A stretch of 64,000 bases of DNA from Singulisphaera sp. (GCA_027451445.1 DAIDJG010000093.1:1-64000), one strand, 5' to 3'. Positions 27,481 through 36,205 are shown, counted from the first letter of the stretch. The notes: a model not told the origin generated them from the sequence alone. Translations and numbers: made by a program.

Positions 27481-27656
27481 CACGCTCGGCCGTCGTTTTG
27501 CAGATTGGCGCAGTTGCAATCGGGAACGATCTTTACGATCCTTCTGTCAGCGCACAATCAGCGGCCCAGCCTCCCGTTGAACGTTGGATTCGGGCGGCTG
27601 GGTCGTGGCACGTACGGTCGCAAAGAATGAACAAGGGCTCGAGGGTTTCCGGACGA

Positions 27657-28316
27657 ATGCGGGTGGTAACCATCGACGGGCCCGCCGGTGCGGGAAAGAG
27701 CACCGTTGCGAGGATGCTCGCGAAGCGGCTCTCGTGGCGGCTCCTTGACACCGGCGCAATGTACCGGGCCGTAACACTCGCGGCACTACGTGCGGAGGTG
27801 AATCTCGAGAGCGACGCCGAGCTCGGTGCGCTCGCCGCCGGACTTCACGTCGAGTTGCCGCCGGGCAGTGTAAAGTTAAACGGCGAGGAGGTTTCCGGCT
27901 TGATCCGCGGCGTGGAATTGACCCGAGCCTTGCGCTTCGTGGCCGATAGTCCCAGTGTGCGCCACTGCCTCGTCGGCTGGCAGCGTGCCTTTGCGCGGGA
28001 CCATAACGTTGTCACCGAGGGACGTGACCAGGGAACCATCGTGTTTCCTGATGCCTTCCGCAAATACTATCTGACAGCGAGTCTGGAAGAACGTGCTCGA
28101 CGACGCCACGCGGAGTATCAGGGAGCACGCGAACGGATCTCTCTGGAAGCGCTGCTGGCGGACTTGCGAGAGCGCGACGAGCGCGACGCCGCGCGCGCGA
28201 TCGCCCCGATGAAACCTGCGCAGGACGCGTGCGTCCTCGATACGACCGGACTGTCACTGGACGAGGTTGTCGGTCGGATGGAGCACGATATTCGCGAGCG
28301 GTTGGAAACGGCCTGA
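27657..28316 (+). CDS. cmk: cytidylate kinase
   Basis: 219 aa from the ATG at 27657. The P-loop 'VTIDGPAGAGKSTVARMLAKRL' lies within the first 25 residues, as in family members; an ATG 30 bp upstream is possible, and the longer track ORF runs back into DUF2203 and is not credible. Other motifs: 'LLDTGAMYRAVTLAAL' (CMP binding), 'LRGVEL'-like region 'LIRGVELTRAL', 'VVTEGRDQGTIVFPDA' and 'KYYLTASLEERARRR' with the LID region. The canonical 'EGRDIGTVV' reads 'EGRDQGTIV'. It phosphorylates CMP and dCMP. plsC follows after 75 bp, a common cmk-plsC pairing. Confidence 0.93.
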   Translation: MRVVTIDGPAGAGKSTVARMLAKRLSWRLLDTGAMYRAVTLAALRAEVNLESDAELGALAAGLHVELPPGSVKLNGEEVSGLIRGVELTRALRFVADSPSVRHCLVGWQRAFARDHNVVTEGRDQGTIVFPDAFRKYYLTASLEERARRRHAEYQGARERISLEALLADLRERDERDAARAIAPMKPAQDACVLDTTGLSLDEVVGRMEHDIRERLETA

Positions 28317-28391
28317 AGTGTCGTGGGCGGAAGGAACTTCTTGGATCTTGGTACCGGCAAGCGCACCTGAACGGTCGAGAGGAATGTGCGG

Positions 28392-29114
28392 ATGACGCTG
28401 GAAACCCCGCCGCAAGAATCCGAGCCGGTGAGCAGGTCGCGGGCGTCCGCCGGCCGCTCGGCTCGGCGCGACCGGTCCTGGCTCGGCGTTTTGTGGTACT
28501 ACTATGTCCGTTACATGGTGACGACCCTGCTTGCCTCGACGGGCGCCCTGCGTGCCAGTGGACTTCGGAACGTGCCGAGGACGGGTGGCGCGTTGCTCGT
28601 CAGCAATCACATGAGCCATCTCGACGTCTTCGTTCTCGGACTCGCGCTCCCGCGAACGCTCAACTATGTCGCCCGGTCGACGCTTTTCGTGCCCGTTCTG
28701 GGCGCGTTGATCCGTTCCGTCGGCGGGTTTCCGATCCAGCGCGAGGGGAAGGGCACCTCCGGAATCAAAGAAACCCTGCGCCGCTTACGCGAGGGCAGGG
28801 TTGTCACCTTCTTCCCGGAAGGTACGCGCAGTCTTGACGGCGAACTCGGTCCGCTGAAACCTGGTATTGCCGCGCTGGCGGAGCGGTCGCACCTCCCGAT
28901 TGTGCCCGCTGCCATTGCCGGAACCTTCGAGGGATGGCCGCGCCACCGGACTCTGCCTCGCGCCCACCCCATCTGGGTGCACTTTGGATCGCCGATTCAG
29001 CCTGAAGAACTCGCCGATGGAACGCCCGAGGCGATCACGGAGCTGATTCGCGTCCGAATCCTCGAGTGCCAGCGAGAGGCCAGGCGGGGCCTGGCGTCAC
29101 TCAACGGAAACTGA
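28392..29114 (+). CDS. plsC: 1-acyl-sn-glycerol-3-phosphate acyltransferase
   Basis: 240 aa from the ATG at 28392, with GAGG 9 nt upstream; the track start is a GTG 6 bp earlier. The acyltransferase box I 'SNHMSHLDVFVLG' (HX4D), box II 'GFPIQREG', box III 'FFPEGTRSLDGEL' and box IV 'IVPAAIAGTFE' are all present. It acylates lysophosphatidic acid at the inner membrane in phospholipid synthesis. A 32-residue basic, Ser/Arg-rich N-terminus precedes the first hydrophobic segment. The end overlaps the convergent small membrane protein gene by 14 bp. Confidence 0.92.
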   Translation: MTLETPPQESEPVSRSRASAGRSARRDRSWLGVLWYYYVRYMVTTLLASTGALRASGLRNVPRTGGALLVSNHMSHLDVFVLGLALPRTLNYVARSTLFVPVLGALIRSVGGFPIQREGKGTSGIKETLRRLREGRVVTFFPEGTRSLDGELGPLKPGIAALAERSHLPIVPAAIAGTFEGWPRHRTLPRAHPIWVHFGSPIQPEELADGTPEAITELIRVRILECQREARRGLASLNGN

Positions 29115-29406
29115 GCATCGTCACGAGCATGCTCAACCCCAGTCCGAACGCCGCCATCCAGCGCATCTTCTCGGTCCGCTCATCGAACGAGACCAGTCCC
29201 AGGACGCTGAAGACGATGCCGAGAATGGGCATGACGCCCAGTGCCTGGATCACGCAGGAGATGAGCCCGAAGCTCACGCCCGCGAGCGCCAGCGTGTTGA
29301 ACTTCTTGGCATCCTCCGAAGCCGGCGTCTCGGTCGGGATCGGGGGTTGTGCCGGATGGAACTTCGTCGATGGAGCTGCTTCTTGATGGCAAACTTGAGT
29401 CGACAT
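29101..29406 (-). CDS. small membrane protein, DUF4190-like
   Basis: 101 aa from the ATG at 29406 with GAGG upstream. A proline-rich cytoplasmic N-terminus (residues 5-35) is followed by 'LALAGVSFGLISCVIQALGVMPILGIVFSVLGLVSF' and a second helix 'WMAAFGLGLSMLVTML'. The glycine-rich helix pair resembles DUF4190-type proteins, which usually read 'AIASLVLGILGLLxxPIxGxILGIIAL'. Role unknown. It overlaps the end of plsC by 14 bp, tail to tail. Confidence 0.65.
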   Translation of the reverse strand: MSTQVCHQEAAPSTKFHPAQPPIPTETPASEDAKKFNTLALAGVSFGLISCVIQALGVMPILGIVFSVLGLVSFDERTEKMRWMAAFGLGLSMLVTMLSFR

Positions 29407-29744
29407 GTTCGAGTCCTCGGTACGCGGCATTCGGGTGGTTGCGCTGGGAAGGGGCAGACAGAGGAAACCTAGGCCACCCTGCGCCGGGTGTCAAAACGAT
29501 CGAACTCTTGCGGCAACACTCGGTTGCCAACACGAAAAATTGCAATTGGAGAAAAATGCGATTTCGACTAAAGTTCCGCCGCCACGAAGGTGCGGGCCCC
29601 ATTCGGCCGCTGGCCATTCTCGCTTCCGATCCACATCAGCACCGCGCTCGGATACGCTCAAAACCCGCAGTTTCTCCCGTTGAGGCCTGGGTTTCCGTCC
29701 ACGGATGGACGCTGAATTCCCGGTCGCGACAAAGGAGTATTGGC
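29407..29744. other. 338-bp intergenic region
   Basis: I see no gene here. The divergent promoters of the membrane protein (left) and the lipoprotein (right) must lie in it; no strong consensus was found. Confidence 0.4.
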
Positions 29745-30092
29745 ATGCGACGACCCCGCGTCTTGCGTTGGTGCCTGCCGGGCTTCATGCTTGGCTGCAT
29801 CGGATTGGCAGGCTGCACGCATAACTACTACTACGGTGCACTTCCTCCTTGCGGACCCCAGGGAACCGTGCAGTACGGGTCGGTCTGCGAGGTCCCATCA
29901 GGAACCACCGGCGGGACCTCCGTCGTGCAAACGCCCGTGCGTTCCTCGGCCGTTGGCAGCAAGCCGCCGAGCGTGGTCGTGAGCGAGCCGAACGGCTCGC
30001 GCCTCTCTGCCTGGCGCAGACCTGATCCGGACAGCGGGCTGGCGACCACGCGCGTCGAAGGCGCCATCGATTCCTCGACGACGACTCGTTAA
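29745..30092 (+). CDS. small lipoprotein, unknown function
   Basis: 115 aa from the ATG at 29745, preceded by AAAGGAG; the 247-aa track ORF begins 396 bp too early. The signal 'LPGFMLGCIGLAGCTHNYYYG' has a lipobox LAGC. The mature protein is tyrosine-rich at its start ('HNYYYGALPPCGP'), then low complexity with 'VPSGTTGG' and 'PPSVVVSEPNGSRL'. This tyrosine-rich lipoprotein type is common in planctomycetes but uncharacterised. It is the last chromosomal gene before the tRNA. Confidence 0.75.
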   Translation: MRRPRVLRWCLPGFMLGCIGLAGCTHNYYYGALPPCGPQGTVQYGSVCEVPSGTTGGTSVVQTPVRSSAVGSKPPSVVVSEPNGSRLSAWRRPDPDSGLATTRVEGAIDSSTTTR

Positions 30093-30151
30093 CGCCGCGA
30101 TTTCTCCCGATCCGCATCGACTTCATTTCGACGAGCGAGAGTTGCACCAGG

Positions 30152-30180
30152 TTGCACACGCTGAGTCCACGCGCTACAAT
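30152..30180 (+). promoter_or_regulatory. promoter of tRNA-Val
   Basis: TTGCAC, 17-bp spacer, TACAAT, ending 15 bp before the first base of the mature tRNA. Position and spacing are ideal for a sigma-70 promoter. Confidence 0.8.
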
Positions 30181-30195
30181 GGGCCGATTAACGCC

Positions 30196-30268
30196 GGGCG
30201 ATTAGCTCAGTTGGTAGAGCGCCTGCTTTACACGCAGGATGTCGGCGGTTCGAGTCCGTCATCGCCCA
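30196..30268 (+). tRNA. tRNA-Val (anticodon TAC)
   Basis: A full 73-nt cloverleaf: acceptor GGGCGAT / ATCGCCC, D-arm GCTC..GAGC, anticodon arm CCTGC-TTTACAC-GCAGG with anticodon TAC (valine), T-arm GGCGG-TTCGAGT-CCGTC and discriminator A. No CCA is encoded. Its 3' half is the left attachment site of the integrated element; a second copy of this half lies at 57057. The T-stem of the functional gene comes from the element and differs from the displaced copy (see findings). Confidence 0.97.
30225..30243 (+). repeat. attL core (within tRNA-Val)
   Basis: GCTTTACACGCAGGATGTC, identical at 57057-57075. It covers the anticodon loop, the 3' side of the anticodon stem and the variable loop, the usual crossover region for tRNA-targeting tyrosine recombinases. 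Confidence 0.9.
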
Positions 30269-30346
30269 TTCGCGTAAGTCCGATAATGGCAGCACTTTGA
30301 AGTTCAATCCGAAGGTCGGATAAGAATCCCGGAAGGCCCAATAATT

Positions 30347-30366
30347 GTAGTACCGGTACTACCGGT
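30347..30366. promoter_or_regulatory. putative integrase arm-type sites, left end
   Basis: A perfect 16-bp palindrome GTAGTACCGGTACTAC runs on into CGGT, giving two overlapping copies of TACTACCGGT-like sites. The 11-mer GTACTACCGGT recurs inside the right end at 56911. It lies between the attL core and the integrase start, so it may also control integrase expression. Confidence 0.55.
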
Positions 30367-30416
30367 GCGAACTCGTTGGGTAAATTCTCTTGTGGAGTCA
30401 CAAGGGAGTTTCCGAG

Positions 30417-31763
30417 ATGCCAAGACGTTCCGCGACCCGCCAGAAACCCGGCCCGAAACCCGCCAAGCAGCCGCCCTCCTATCGGCATTACAAGCCCAAG
30501 GATCTCGGCGTTGTGCGCATCAGGGGGCGCGACCGCTACCTCGGGAAGTTCGGCTCGCCTGAATCCTGGGAGAAGTATTACCGGTTGCTCGCGGAGGACG
30601 CCGCGCATGGCGGCGTGAATCCGGCGACCGCAACGAACGCGGCGACGTCAGGCCTGACGGTGAAAGAGGTGACGCTCAGGTACGACGACTTCGCCACCGG
30701 GTACTACGTCAAGAACGGAAAGCCCACGACCGAGGCGGGGCTGATTCGGCTCTCCCTGAAGGCCCTGAACAGGATCTACGGCAACACGCTCGCGAGCGAG
30801 TTCGGACCCAAGGCGCTCAAGACCCTCCGGCAGGCACACATCGACGCGGGCCTGGCCCGTACCGAGGTGAACCGACGCACTGGCCACATCGTCCGTTGCT
30901 TCAAATGGGCAACCGAGGAGGAACTTGTCCCGTCGTCGGTCTATCACGGACTCTCGGCCGTCAGCACTCTCCGCAGGGGTCACTCAACGGTACGGGAGAG
31001 CCCTCCAGTCTTGCCGGTCGCCGACGATCTGGTGGACGCCATCGAGCCGCACGTCTCCCCCCAGGTGTGGGCGATGATCCAGATCCAACGGCGCACCGGT
31101 GCGCGTCCCGGCGAGGTGTGCCAGATGCGGACCTGCGACCTGGACGTGACCGGCGAAGTGTGGCTCTATCGGCCTGAGTCTCACAAGACGCAGCACAAGG
31201 GCAAGGGCCGCGTGATTCCCATCGGCCCCCGCGCACAAGCCGTTCTTCGACCGTGGCTGAAGACCGAGCTTCAGGCCTACATCTTCTCGCCGAAGGAGTC
31301 GGAGCAGGACAGGGCGGTGCGATGTCGAGAAGCTCGCAAGACCAGGGTCCAGCCATCCCAGCGGCACCGAAAAAAGAAGGGCCGTGATCGGAAACTCGGC
31401 GACCGCTGGAGCGTCATGGCGTACTACCACGCCATCGTTCGTGCCTGCGACCGCGTGTTCCCGCACCCCGAGGTAGCCGCGTTCAAGGAAAAGGCCAAGG
31501 GCCTAAAGCGCGCGGAGCGCCGGCAGCTTCGAGAGGAACTCAAATCCTGGAAGGCGCAGAACGCCAAGGAGTTCAAGGCCTGGCGCAAGGAACACCGCTG
31601 GCACCCGAACCAGCTTCGGCACAACGCCGCAACTGCGATCCGGCGCGAGGAGGGACTGGACGCGGCGCGTGCTGTCCTCGGCCACTCGGACGCTGCGACC
31701 ACAACGATCTACGCAGAGCGCGACCTGAATCGCGCGGTCGCGGTGGCGCAGAAACTCGGTTGA
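30417..31763 (+). CDS. int: tyrosine recombinase (integrase) of the element
   Basis: 448 aa from the ATG at 30417, which has AGGGAG upstream; the track ORF starts 27 bp earlier. A basic N-terminal region (residues 1-40, arm binding) and a SAM-like core-binding domain ('FATGYYVKNGKPTTEAGLIRLSLKAL') precede the catalytic domain. The catalytic residues are visible: Arg in 'RRTGARPGEVCQM', Lys near 'SHKTQHKGKGRVIPI', 'HPNQLRHNAA' (HxxR), 'LGHSDAATT' and the nucleophile Tyr in 'TTIYAERD'. A charged ~90-residue insertion separates the Lys and HxxR boxes, as in many planctomycete integrases. It should catalyse recombination at tRNA-Val. Confidence 0.95.
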   Translation: MPRRSATRQKPGPKPAKQPPSYRHYKPKDLGVVRIRGRDRYLGKFGSPESWEKYYRLLAEDAAHGGVNPATATNAATSGLTVKEVTLRYDDFATGYYVKNGKPTTEAGLIRLSLKALNRIYGNTLASEFGPKALKTLRQAHIDAGLARTEVNRRTGHIVRCFKWATEEELVPSSVYHGLSAVSTLRRGHSTVRESPPVLPVADDLVDAIEPHVSPQVWAMIQIQRRTGARPGEVCQMRTCDLDVTGEVWLYRPESHKTQHKGKGRVIPIGPRAQAVLRPWLKTELQAYIFSPKESEQDRAVRCREARKTRVQPSQRHRKKKGRDRKLGDRWSVMAYYHAIVRACDRVFPHPEVAAFKEKAKGLKRAERRQLREELKSWKAQNAKEFKAWRKEHRWHPNQLRHNAATAIRREEGLDAARAVLGHSDAATTTIYAERDLNRAVAVAQKLG

Positions 31764-31899
31764 AGATGTACACGAGCGGCTAATAATGATTTCAGAGGGA
31801 TAGTCCGTCTAGCTAACGGATGACTCGTCCGCGTCGGGAACGTCTGGTGTGCCTGCCAGGCAACTCGGCGCGGACGCTCCCCACTACAGGCACAACACC

Positions 31900-32766
31900 A
31901 TGCTCGACGACTCCCGCCAGGCTGCGCCCGCCGATACGCAAATCGACCAGCATCACAAGCATCAGCCGACTGCGGGACGATTCCGGGTCATGAACGAGAG
32001 CGAGAGCCGGGGGGCTTTCGAGGCGAGACGACCACGGCGGCCTGCGGGGCCAGCGCCCGAGTTCGATATCGAAACCGATGTCGTCGACGTGATCAGCGGG
32101 AAGGGCGACGAGGAGTTCGACAAGATCGTCTACGGACTGACTGACGGGTGTTGGGTTCTCGACTTAATGCTCGACATCGAGACCCCCGAGTTGTCGTTGG
32201 ACGAGACGAACCCGCCCCCTCGGCCGATCCTGGTCACGCCGGACTGGGTCTCGCGATTCTGCGCCCGGAACGACCAACACCTGCCCGAGAGCCTACGCGC
32301 GATCCCGGCAACGGAAGACTGCGATCCTACGGTGGACCCGCTCACTGAGCGTTTCTATCGGCAGTGCCGCGTATGGAAACTCGAACGCGCCGGCCTGCAA
32401 GCGACGTCAGAGGCTGCTGTGTCGCCGCCAGTGGCGAGCACAATCCGACCGCCGGCGGTCGGATCTGATCATGATACGCCCGAGTGGAATCCGAACACAC
32501 GCGAACTGTCGTTCCGGGGCAAGGTGCTATTGAAACTCAAGGCCAACGCCAAGCGCCAAATCGAATTGCTCGGACACTTCAGTCGGTACGGCTGGCGGCA
32601 GTCACTGACGTTCAAGAAGGGCGACTACAGGGAGATGTCTCAGGCCGCAAATGATCTAAACAAGCGCCTGCGCGAACAACACGGCGAACTAGCCCCAATT
32701 CGCTTCAACCGCGAGTCCGACCAAATCACCTGGACGATCACGAACGCGGACCGCGCCGGGAACTGA
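31900..32766 (+). CDS. hypothetical protein with C-terminal winged-helix-like domain
   Basis: 288 aa from the ATG at 31900; alternatives are 31849 and 31990 ('MNESESRG'), and no start has a convincing ribosome site. The first ~60 residues are low complexity. The C-terminal ~80 residues, 'WNPNTRELSFRGKVLLKLK' through 'IELLGHFSRYGW' to 'LNKRLREQHGELAPIRFNRE' and 'ITWTI', have the spacing of a response-regulator-like winged helix known from planctomycete accessory genes. Probably a DNA-binding protein of the element; target unknown. It follows the integrase by 136 bp. Confidence 0.6.
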   Translation: MLDDSRQAAPADTQIDQHHKHQPTAGRFRVMNESESRGAFEARRPRRPAGPAPEFDIETDVVDVISGKGDEEFDKIVYGLTDGCWVLDLMLDIETPELSLDETNPPPRPILVTPDWVSRFCARNDQHLPESLRAIPATEDCDPTVDPLTERFYRQCRVWKLERAGLQATSEAAVSPPVASTIRPPAVGSDHDTPEWNPNTRELSFRGKVLLKLKANAKRQIELLGHFSRYGWRQSLTFKKGDYREMSQAANDLNKRLREQHGELAPIRFNRESDQITWTITNADRAGN

Positions 32767-32888
32767 TTCCCGCTTCTCCCCAACTCGGGGCGGTTTTCTC
32801 CCCGTTCTCCCCGTACTCCCCAGCAGATTTTTACCCCCTATCGCGGTTTCGCGCTTCCGGCGTTGGGTACCCTTATATAGGTGCAGAG

Positions 32889-32910
32889 CGTTGCATGAGT
32901 AACGTTGCAT
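32889..32910. promoter_or_regulatory. paired CGTTGCAT direct repeat upstream of the DUF1580 gene
   Basis: CGTTGCAT occurs at 32889-32896 and 32903-32910, 14 bp apart, 20 bp before the start codon. A TTATATA stretch lies just upstream (about 32872). The pair looks like an operator for the small DNA-binding protein encoded next. Confidence 0.4.
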
Positions 32911-32929
32911 CCAATCAGGGGAATGCCTC

Positions 32930-33283
32930 ATGAGTTCGTGTGCTGTCGAGATTGGATTCGACTATGACGCCGAAGTGGAGCGTCTCCTCGACAACGAAGA
33001 GCCGATTGAGCCGGCGCACGCCCTGTGCAAGTTCGCGGGGGTGGATCGGGTGACCGGCTGGCGGTGGATGGAGCATGGGAGACGCGGCGTCCGCTGGCCC
33101 TACATCATGCGAGGCGGCCGGCGCTTCTCGTCCAAGGGCGCGTTGAAGCGGTTCTTCGCTGAGATTACGCGTCGGTGCAACGGCGGGTCCGTCCGGGAGC
33201 CCGAGACGGTGACGCTATCGAAACAGCGAGTCAGAGAACTCGAACGCGTCGACCAGCAGTTGGTCGCACGTGGATTGATGTGA
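32930..33283 (+). CDS. DUF1580-family small DNA-binding protein
   Basis: 117 aa. 'VDRVTGWRWMEHGRRGVRWPYIMRGGRRFSSKGALKRFFAEIT' matches the DUF1580 pattern: a helix-turn-helix, the 'WRW..xG.RGV' strand, then 'GGRRFxSxxALxRFF'. The family is a planctomycete-specific winged-helix group that resembles excisionases, and it usually sits beside integrases and other accessory genes. It may be the recombination directionality factor, or the regulator of the replication genes that follow. 'GGGGAATGCCTC' precedes the ATG. Confidence 0.75.
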   Translation: MSSCAVEIGFDYDAEVERLLDNEEPIEPAHALCKFAGVDRVTGWRWMEHGRRGVRWPYIMRGGRRFSSKGALKRFFAEITRRCNGGSVREPETVTLSKQRVRELERVDQQLVARGLM

Positions 33284-33484
33284 GTGCGCACGAACACGCG
33301 GCCGGATCTTAGCTTGGGGGCAGGATCGGCCGCGTCTCGCGTGTTTAACAGTGTCAGAGCGGTCGACCAAACCGCGTCCAACATTTGGAGTGTCCAATGT
33401 TATTATACCCCACCCACTCCCGTTATCCACGGAAAAAAATCCGAAATGAAGACGTAGCCAGCAGTTCGATGCGAGGAGGCCACC

Positions 33485-35479
33485 ATGACGCCCATCACCG
33501 GGACGCCAACATGGAACCCCTCTGAGTCGACTGCGAGTGTCTTCGAGGCCCCGCCTGCATTTTCCGGATTCGCGCCGGGCGCAGGGTTGTTCCAGACCTC
33601 GGCGGAGGTCGAGGAAAATTCCTTCAGGCTGAAGGAATTTCCGGCGCAGGACACCTCCCCCGTCGAGCCCGAACTACAGGTCGCCGGAGAGGCCAGTCAG
33701 ACGGGCGTGGCCGAACATCACGAGGGGGACATTGAGTCCACCAAGACGCGGATCGTAGACGCGCTACGCGTACTGATTCGCCCTGGGCAGACGGCCGAGC
33801 TTCGTGCGTGCAAGGTTTCTATACCCGGCAACAAGCCGGACCGCAGGCGACTCGTTACTCGCATCTTCACTTACGACCAGATTCCAGTGGTTGCCGCGCT
33901 CGCGACGTGGCTCACCCTGGAGGGTTCCGAGGCGGTGTACCTCACGCTCAACGAGGTGCATCCCGATCTGCTTGAGGAACAGCGGGCCGCGAGCGACCGC
34001 GACATCGTGCGGCGACGGTTTCTCCTGTTTGACTGCGACCCAGATCGACCGAGCAAAACCTCGTCCACGGTCGAGGAAAAGGTGCTCGCGTGGTCGACGG
34101 CGCAAGCATTGAAAGCCTACCTCGACAGTGCGGGATGGCCAGAGCCAATCGTCGCGGATAGCGGCAACGGGTATCACCTGCTCTACCGCGTGGACTTGCC
34201 GGGCGACGACGGCGGACTGATTGAGAGAGTTCTCCGGTCCGTGTCGGAGCGATTCACGACTGACGGCTGCTATGTCGATACCGGCGTCTTCAACGCGTCA
34301 CGCATCTGCAAGCTGTACGGGACGATTGCAAGGAAGGGTAGCGAAACTCCGGAGCGCCCGCACCGACGCTCTCGGATGCTCTCCGCGCCGGCCAACCCTG
34401 AGATCGTCCCTCTGGCGTTGCTGACGCAACAAGCTGACCTGGCGAGCAAGGTCGAGGAGCCGAAGGCGACCGGGACCAGACGAGAGCCCAAGGAGCCAAA
34501 GCCGGAGCGAGAACGCGTTGCCAAGGAGCCAAAGCCAGCCAAGCCGCCACGTGTCCGCAAGGCCCAACGGGATAAGCCGCTGCTTGGCACTCGAACGGGC
34601 GATGTGGAACGGCTGTTCAAATCTACCCAAAAGCGATGGCCCATCCTTCGACGGCACACCCGGAATCCGCTGATGTGTAAGGTTGTCTCGTACCTGATCG
34701 GCCGGCGTTACGACGACGAGACCACCGTGGCCGTGGCAATGCGGTGGCACTCCGTAGCCTACGATCCCGACCGCGACTCAAAAGACCCGACCGGATCGGC
34801 GACCAGTCCCGCCGAACACGAGTCGGAGGTGCGGGAGTACATCCGCCGAAAGCGCCTTGACCCAGACTTCCAGTTCGCAAGCGATTGGTACGACGACGCA
34901 CACCGGCGCGCCACCATCTCGCCGGAACTATCCGCTCTGCTGAAGTCCAGGACCCGACCGGGTCTACCGGGGGATCAGGACCCTATCGGATTGGGTCAGG
35001 AATCGAGTCCGGATTCGGAAGCCGGCGCAAGTAAAGAGGCGGCAAAGATCACGTCCCCACTATGCTATGGTTCACCTGGAATCGAAGAATTCCCATTTCT
35101 CCAACTTAGGAAACCCCTCTGTAGGGATCGGAACGAGGAACTCTATGTTGGTTCCAAGGCCGTACTTGTGGCTCGAAGCTTGGCACGCGGCGAGGAGAAT
35201 GTCTGGCTCACGGACGAGCAAGTCGCAGGAGTCTGCGAAAAATGGTCCGGCTGCCGGCTGACCCCACGCCAAGTCGCGGGCCACAAGCCGAAGTACGTCA
35301 CCCGCAAGAGCACGGCTAACTCACCCGCAGACCGCCCGGCGACCCACTGTGAGTTGCTTGTCGAAGTCCGCAAGGGCAAGCCAGGCGTTCCGTCCGAGTA
35401 TCGACCGACCGCCCTCATGATCAAGCTCGCAAAGGGCGTGTCGTTTGACCGTACTGCATCAACTGGAGACGCATCATGA
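33485..35479 (+). CDS. archaeo-eukaryotic primase (AEP)-like primase/polymerase
   Basis: 664 aa, started at the ATG behind GAGGAGG. The AEP core spans about residues 85-290: 'RRFLLFDCDPDRPSKT' carries the metal-binding hDhD motif, 'VADSGNGYHLLYRVDLP' the sGnGxH motif, and 'DTGVFNASRICKLYGTIARKG' the third conserved element. A charged, repetitive linker (residues 320-370: 'EPKATGTRREPKEPKPERERVAKEPKPAKPP') leads to a helical domain 'KRWPILRRHTRNPLMCKVVSYLIGRRY' and a C-terminal region of unknown fold. It would prime, and possibly extend, DNA during replication of the excised element. The stop overlaps the next start by 4 bp (ATGA). Confidence 0.85.
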   Translation: MTPITGTPTWNPSESTASVFEAPPAFSGFAPGAGLFQTSAEVEENSFRLKEFPAQDTSPVEPELQVAGEASQTGVAEHHEGDIESTKTRIVDALRVLIRPGQTAELRACKVSIPGNKPDRRRLVTRIFTYDQIPVVAALATWLTLEGSEAVYLTLNEVHPDLLEEQRAASDRDIVRRRFLLFDCDPDRPSKTSSTVEEKVLAWSTAQALKAYLDSAGWPEPIVADSGNGYHLLYRVDLPGDDGGLIERVLRSVSERFTTDGCYVDTGVFNASRICKLYGTIARKGSETPERPHRRSRMLSAPANPEIVPLALLTQQADLASKVEEPKATGTRREPKEPKPERERVAKEPKPAKPPRVRKAQRDKPLLGTRTGDVERLFKSTQKRWPILRRHTRNPLMCKVVSYLIGRRYDDETTVAVAMRWHSVAYDPDRDSKDPTGSATSPAEHESEVREYIRRKRLDPDFQFASDWYDDAHRRATISPELSALLKSRTRPGLPGDQDPIGLGQESSPDSEAGASKEAAKITSPLCYGSPGIEEFPFLQLRKPLCRDRNEELYVGSKAVLVARSLARGEENVWLTDEQVAGVCEKWSGCRLTPRQVAGHKPKYVTRKSTANSPADRPATHCELLVEVRKGKPGVPSEYRPTALMIKLAKGVSFDRTASTGDAS

Positions 35480-36093
35480 ACTACAAAGCCCTCGCACGCG
35501 CGGCGCTTGGCGTCGTCGACTTCCCAGGGTTCCTCGAAGCCGCTCTTGGGCCACCAGACCGACACGGACGATGGAAGTGCGTCTTCTGCCCAAGGCCAAC
35601 GGATCATCCGACGATGTACCTGACCCCGGATCGCCGTGAACTCCGCTGCGACAAGTGCCGGGGCCACATGAACGCCCTGGACTTCGCGCAGCGGCATCTC
35701 AAGCTCGAATTCCTCGACGCCGTACGCGTGATCGCACCGTCGCTCAGCGTTCCCAACAACGACAAACGCCAAAAGCGTGGTGCTGGCCACCGACATCGAG
35801 ACGGCGGCTTGTGGACGAAGCGGCCGGAGCGCCGGCATCGGCGGGATTGGCAGCACACCGCGACCCACCGGGCCGTACCGAGCATCTGGGACACCCGGCG
35901 AGACAAAATGGTCGCGGTCATGGTTGATCAGGTCGGCCTGCCCACGGAGATTGCGAGAGCCGAGGCGGATGGCGTGATCCGCAACTGCTTGGCGGCGCGG
36001 GATGCCTTCAGCGCGTGGGCCACGTATCTCGCGTCGGACCGGATGATGGCGGACGAGTTCTCGGATGAAGTCGTCCCAGAGGCGCCATGGTGA
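35476..36093 (+). CDS. CHC2-type zinc-finger protein, primase accessory
   Basis: 205 aa. The N-terminal ~80 residues match the zinc-binding domain of DnaG-type primases: 'WKCVFCPRPTDHPTMYLTPDRRELRCDKCRGHMNALDFAQRHLKLEFLDAVRVIA', with CxxC...H...CxxC ligands and the 'DF......EA' helix. There is no Toprim domain; the rest is a basic stretch rich in His/Arg (residues 98-130) and a helical C-terminus. The ATGA overlap with the AEP gene strongly suggests a two-subunit primase in which this protein provides template recognition. I infer the partnership from the overlap. Confidence 0.8.
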   Translation: MNYKALARAALGVVDFPGFLEAALGPPDRHGRWKCVFCPRPTDHPTMYLTPDRRELRCDKCRGHMNALDFAQRHLKLEFLDAVRVIAPSLSVPNNDKRQKRGAGHRHRDGGLWTKRPERRHRRDWQHTATHRAVPSIWDTRRDKMVAVMVDQVGLPTEIARAEADGVIRNCLAARDAFSAWATYLASDRMMADEFSDEVVPEAPW

Positions 36094-36184
36094 CTCGGCG
36101 GCCTAATACGATGGTTTTCGGGCCGACTCGGATGACCCGTTTATAGAAGGGGGCTAACCCATGGCCGGTTAAGGGGTTAAGTAT

Positions 36185-36205
36185 TTGTAACCAAATTGGT
36201 TACAA
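36185..36205. promoter_or_regulatory. inverted repeat TTGTAACC-N5-GGTTACAA
   Basis: Perfect 8-bp arms with an AAATT centre; a further partial repeat TTGGCCAGTTAC follows at once. It may be a binding site of the ParB-like protein or of a regulator. A nearby 'GGTTAAGGGGTTAAG' doublet adds to the repeat density. Confidence 0.5.
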
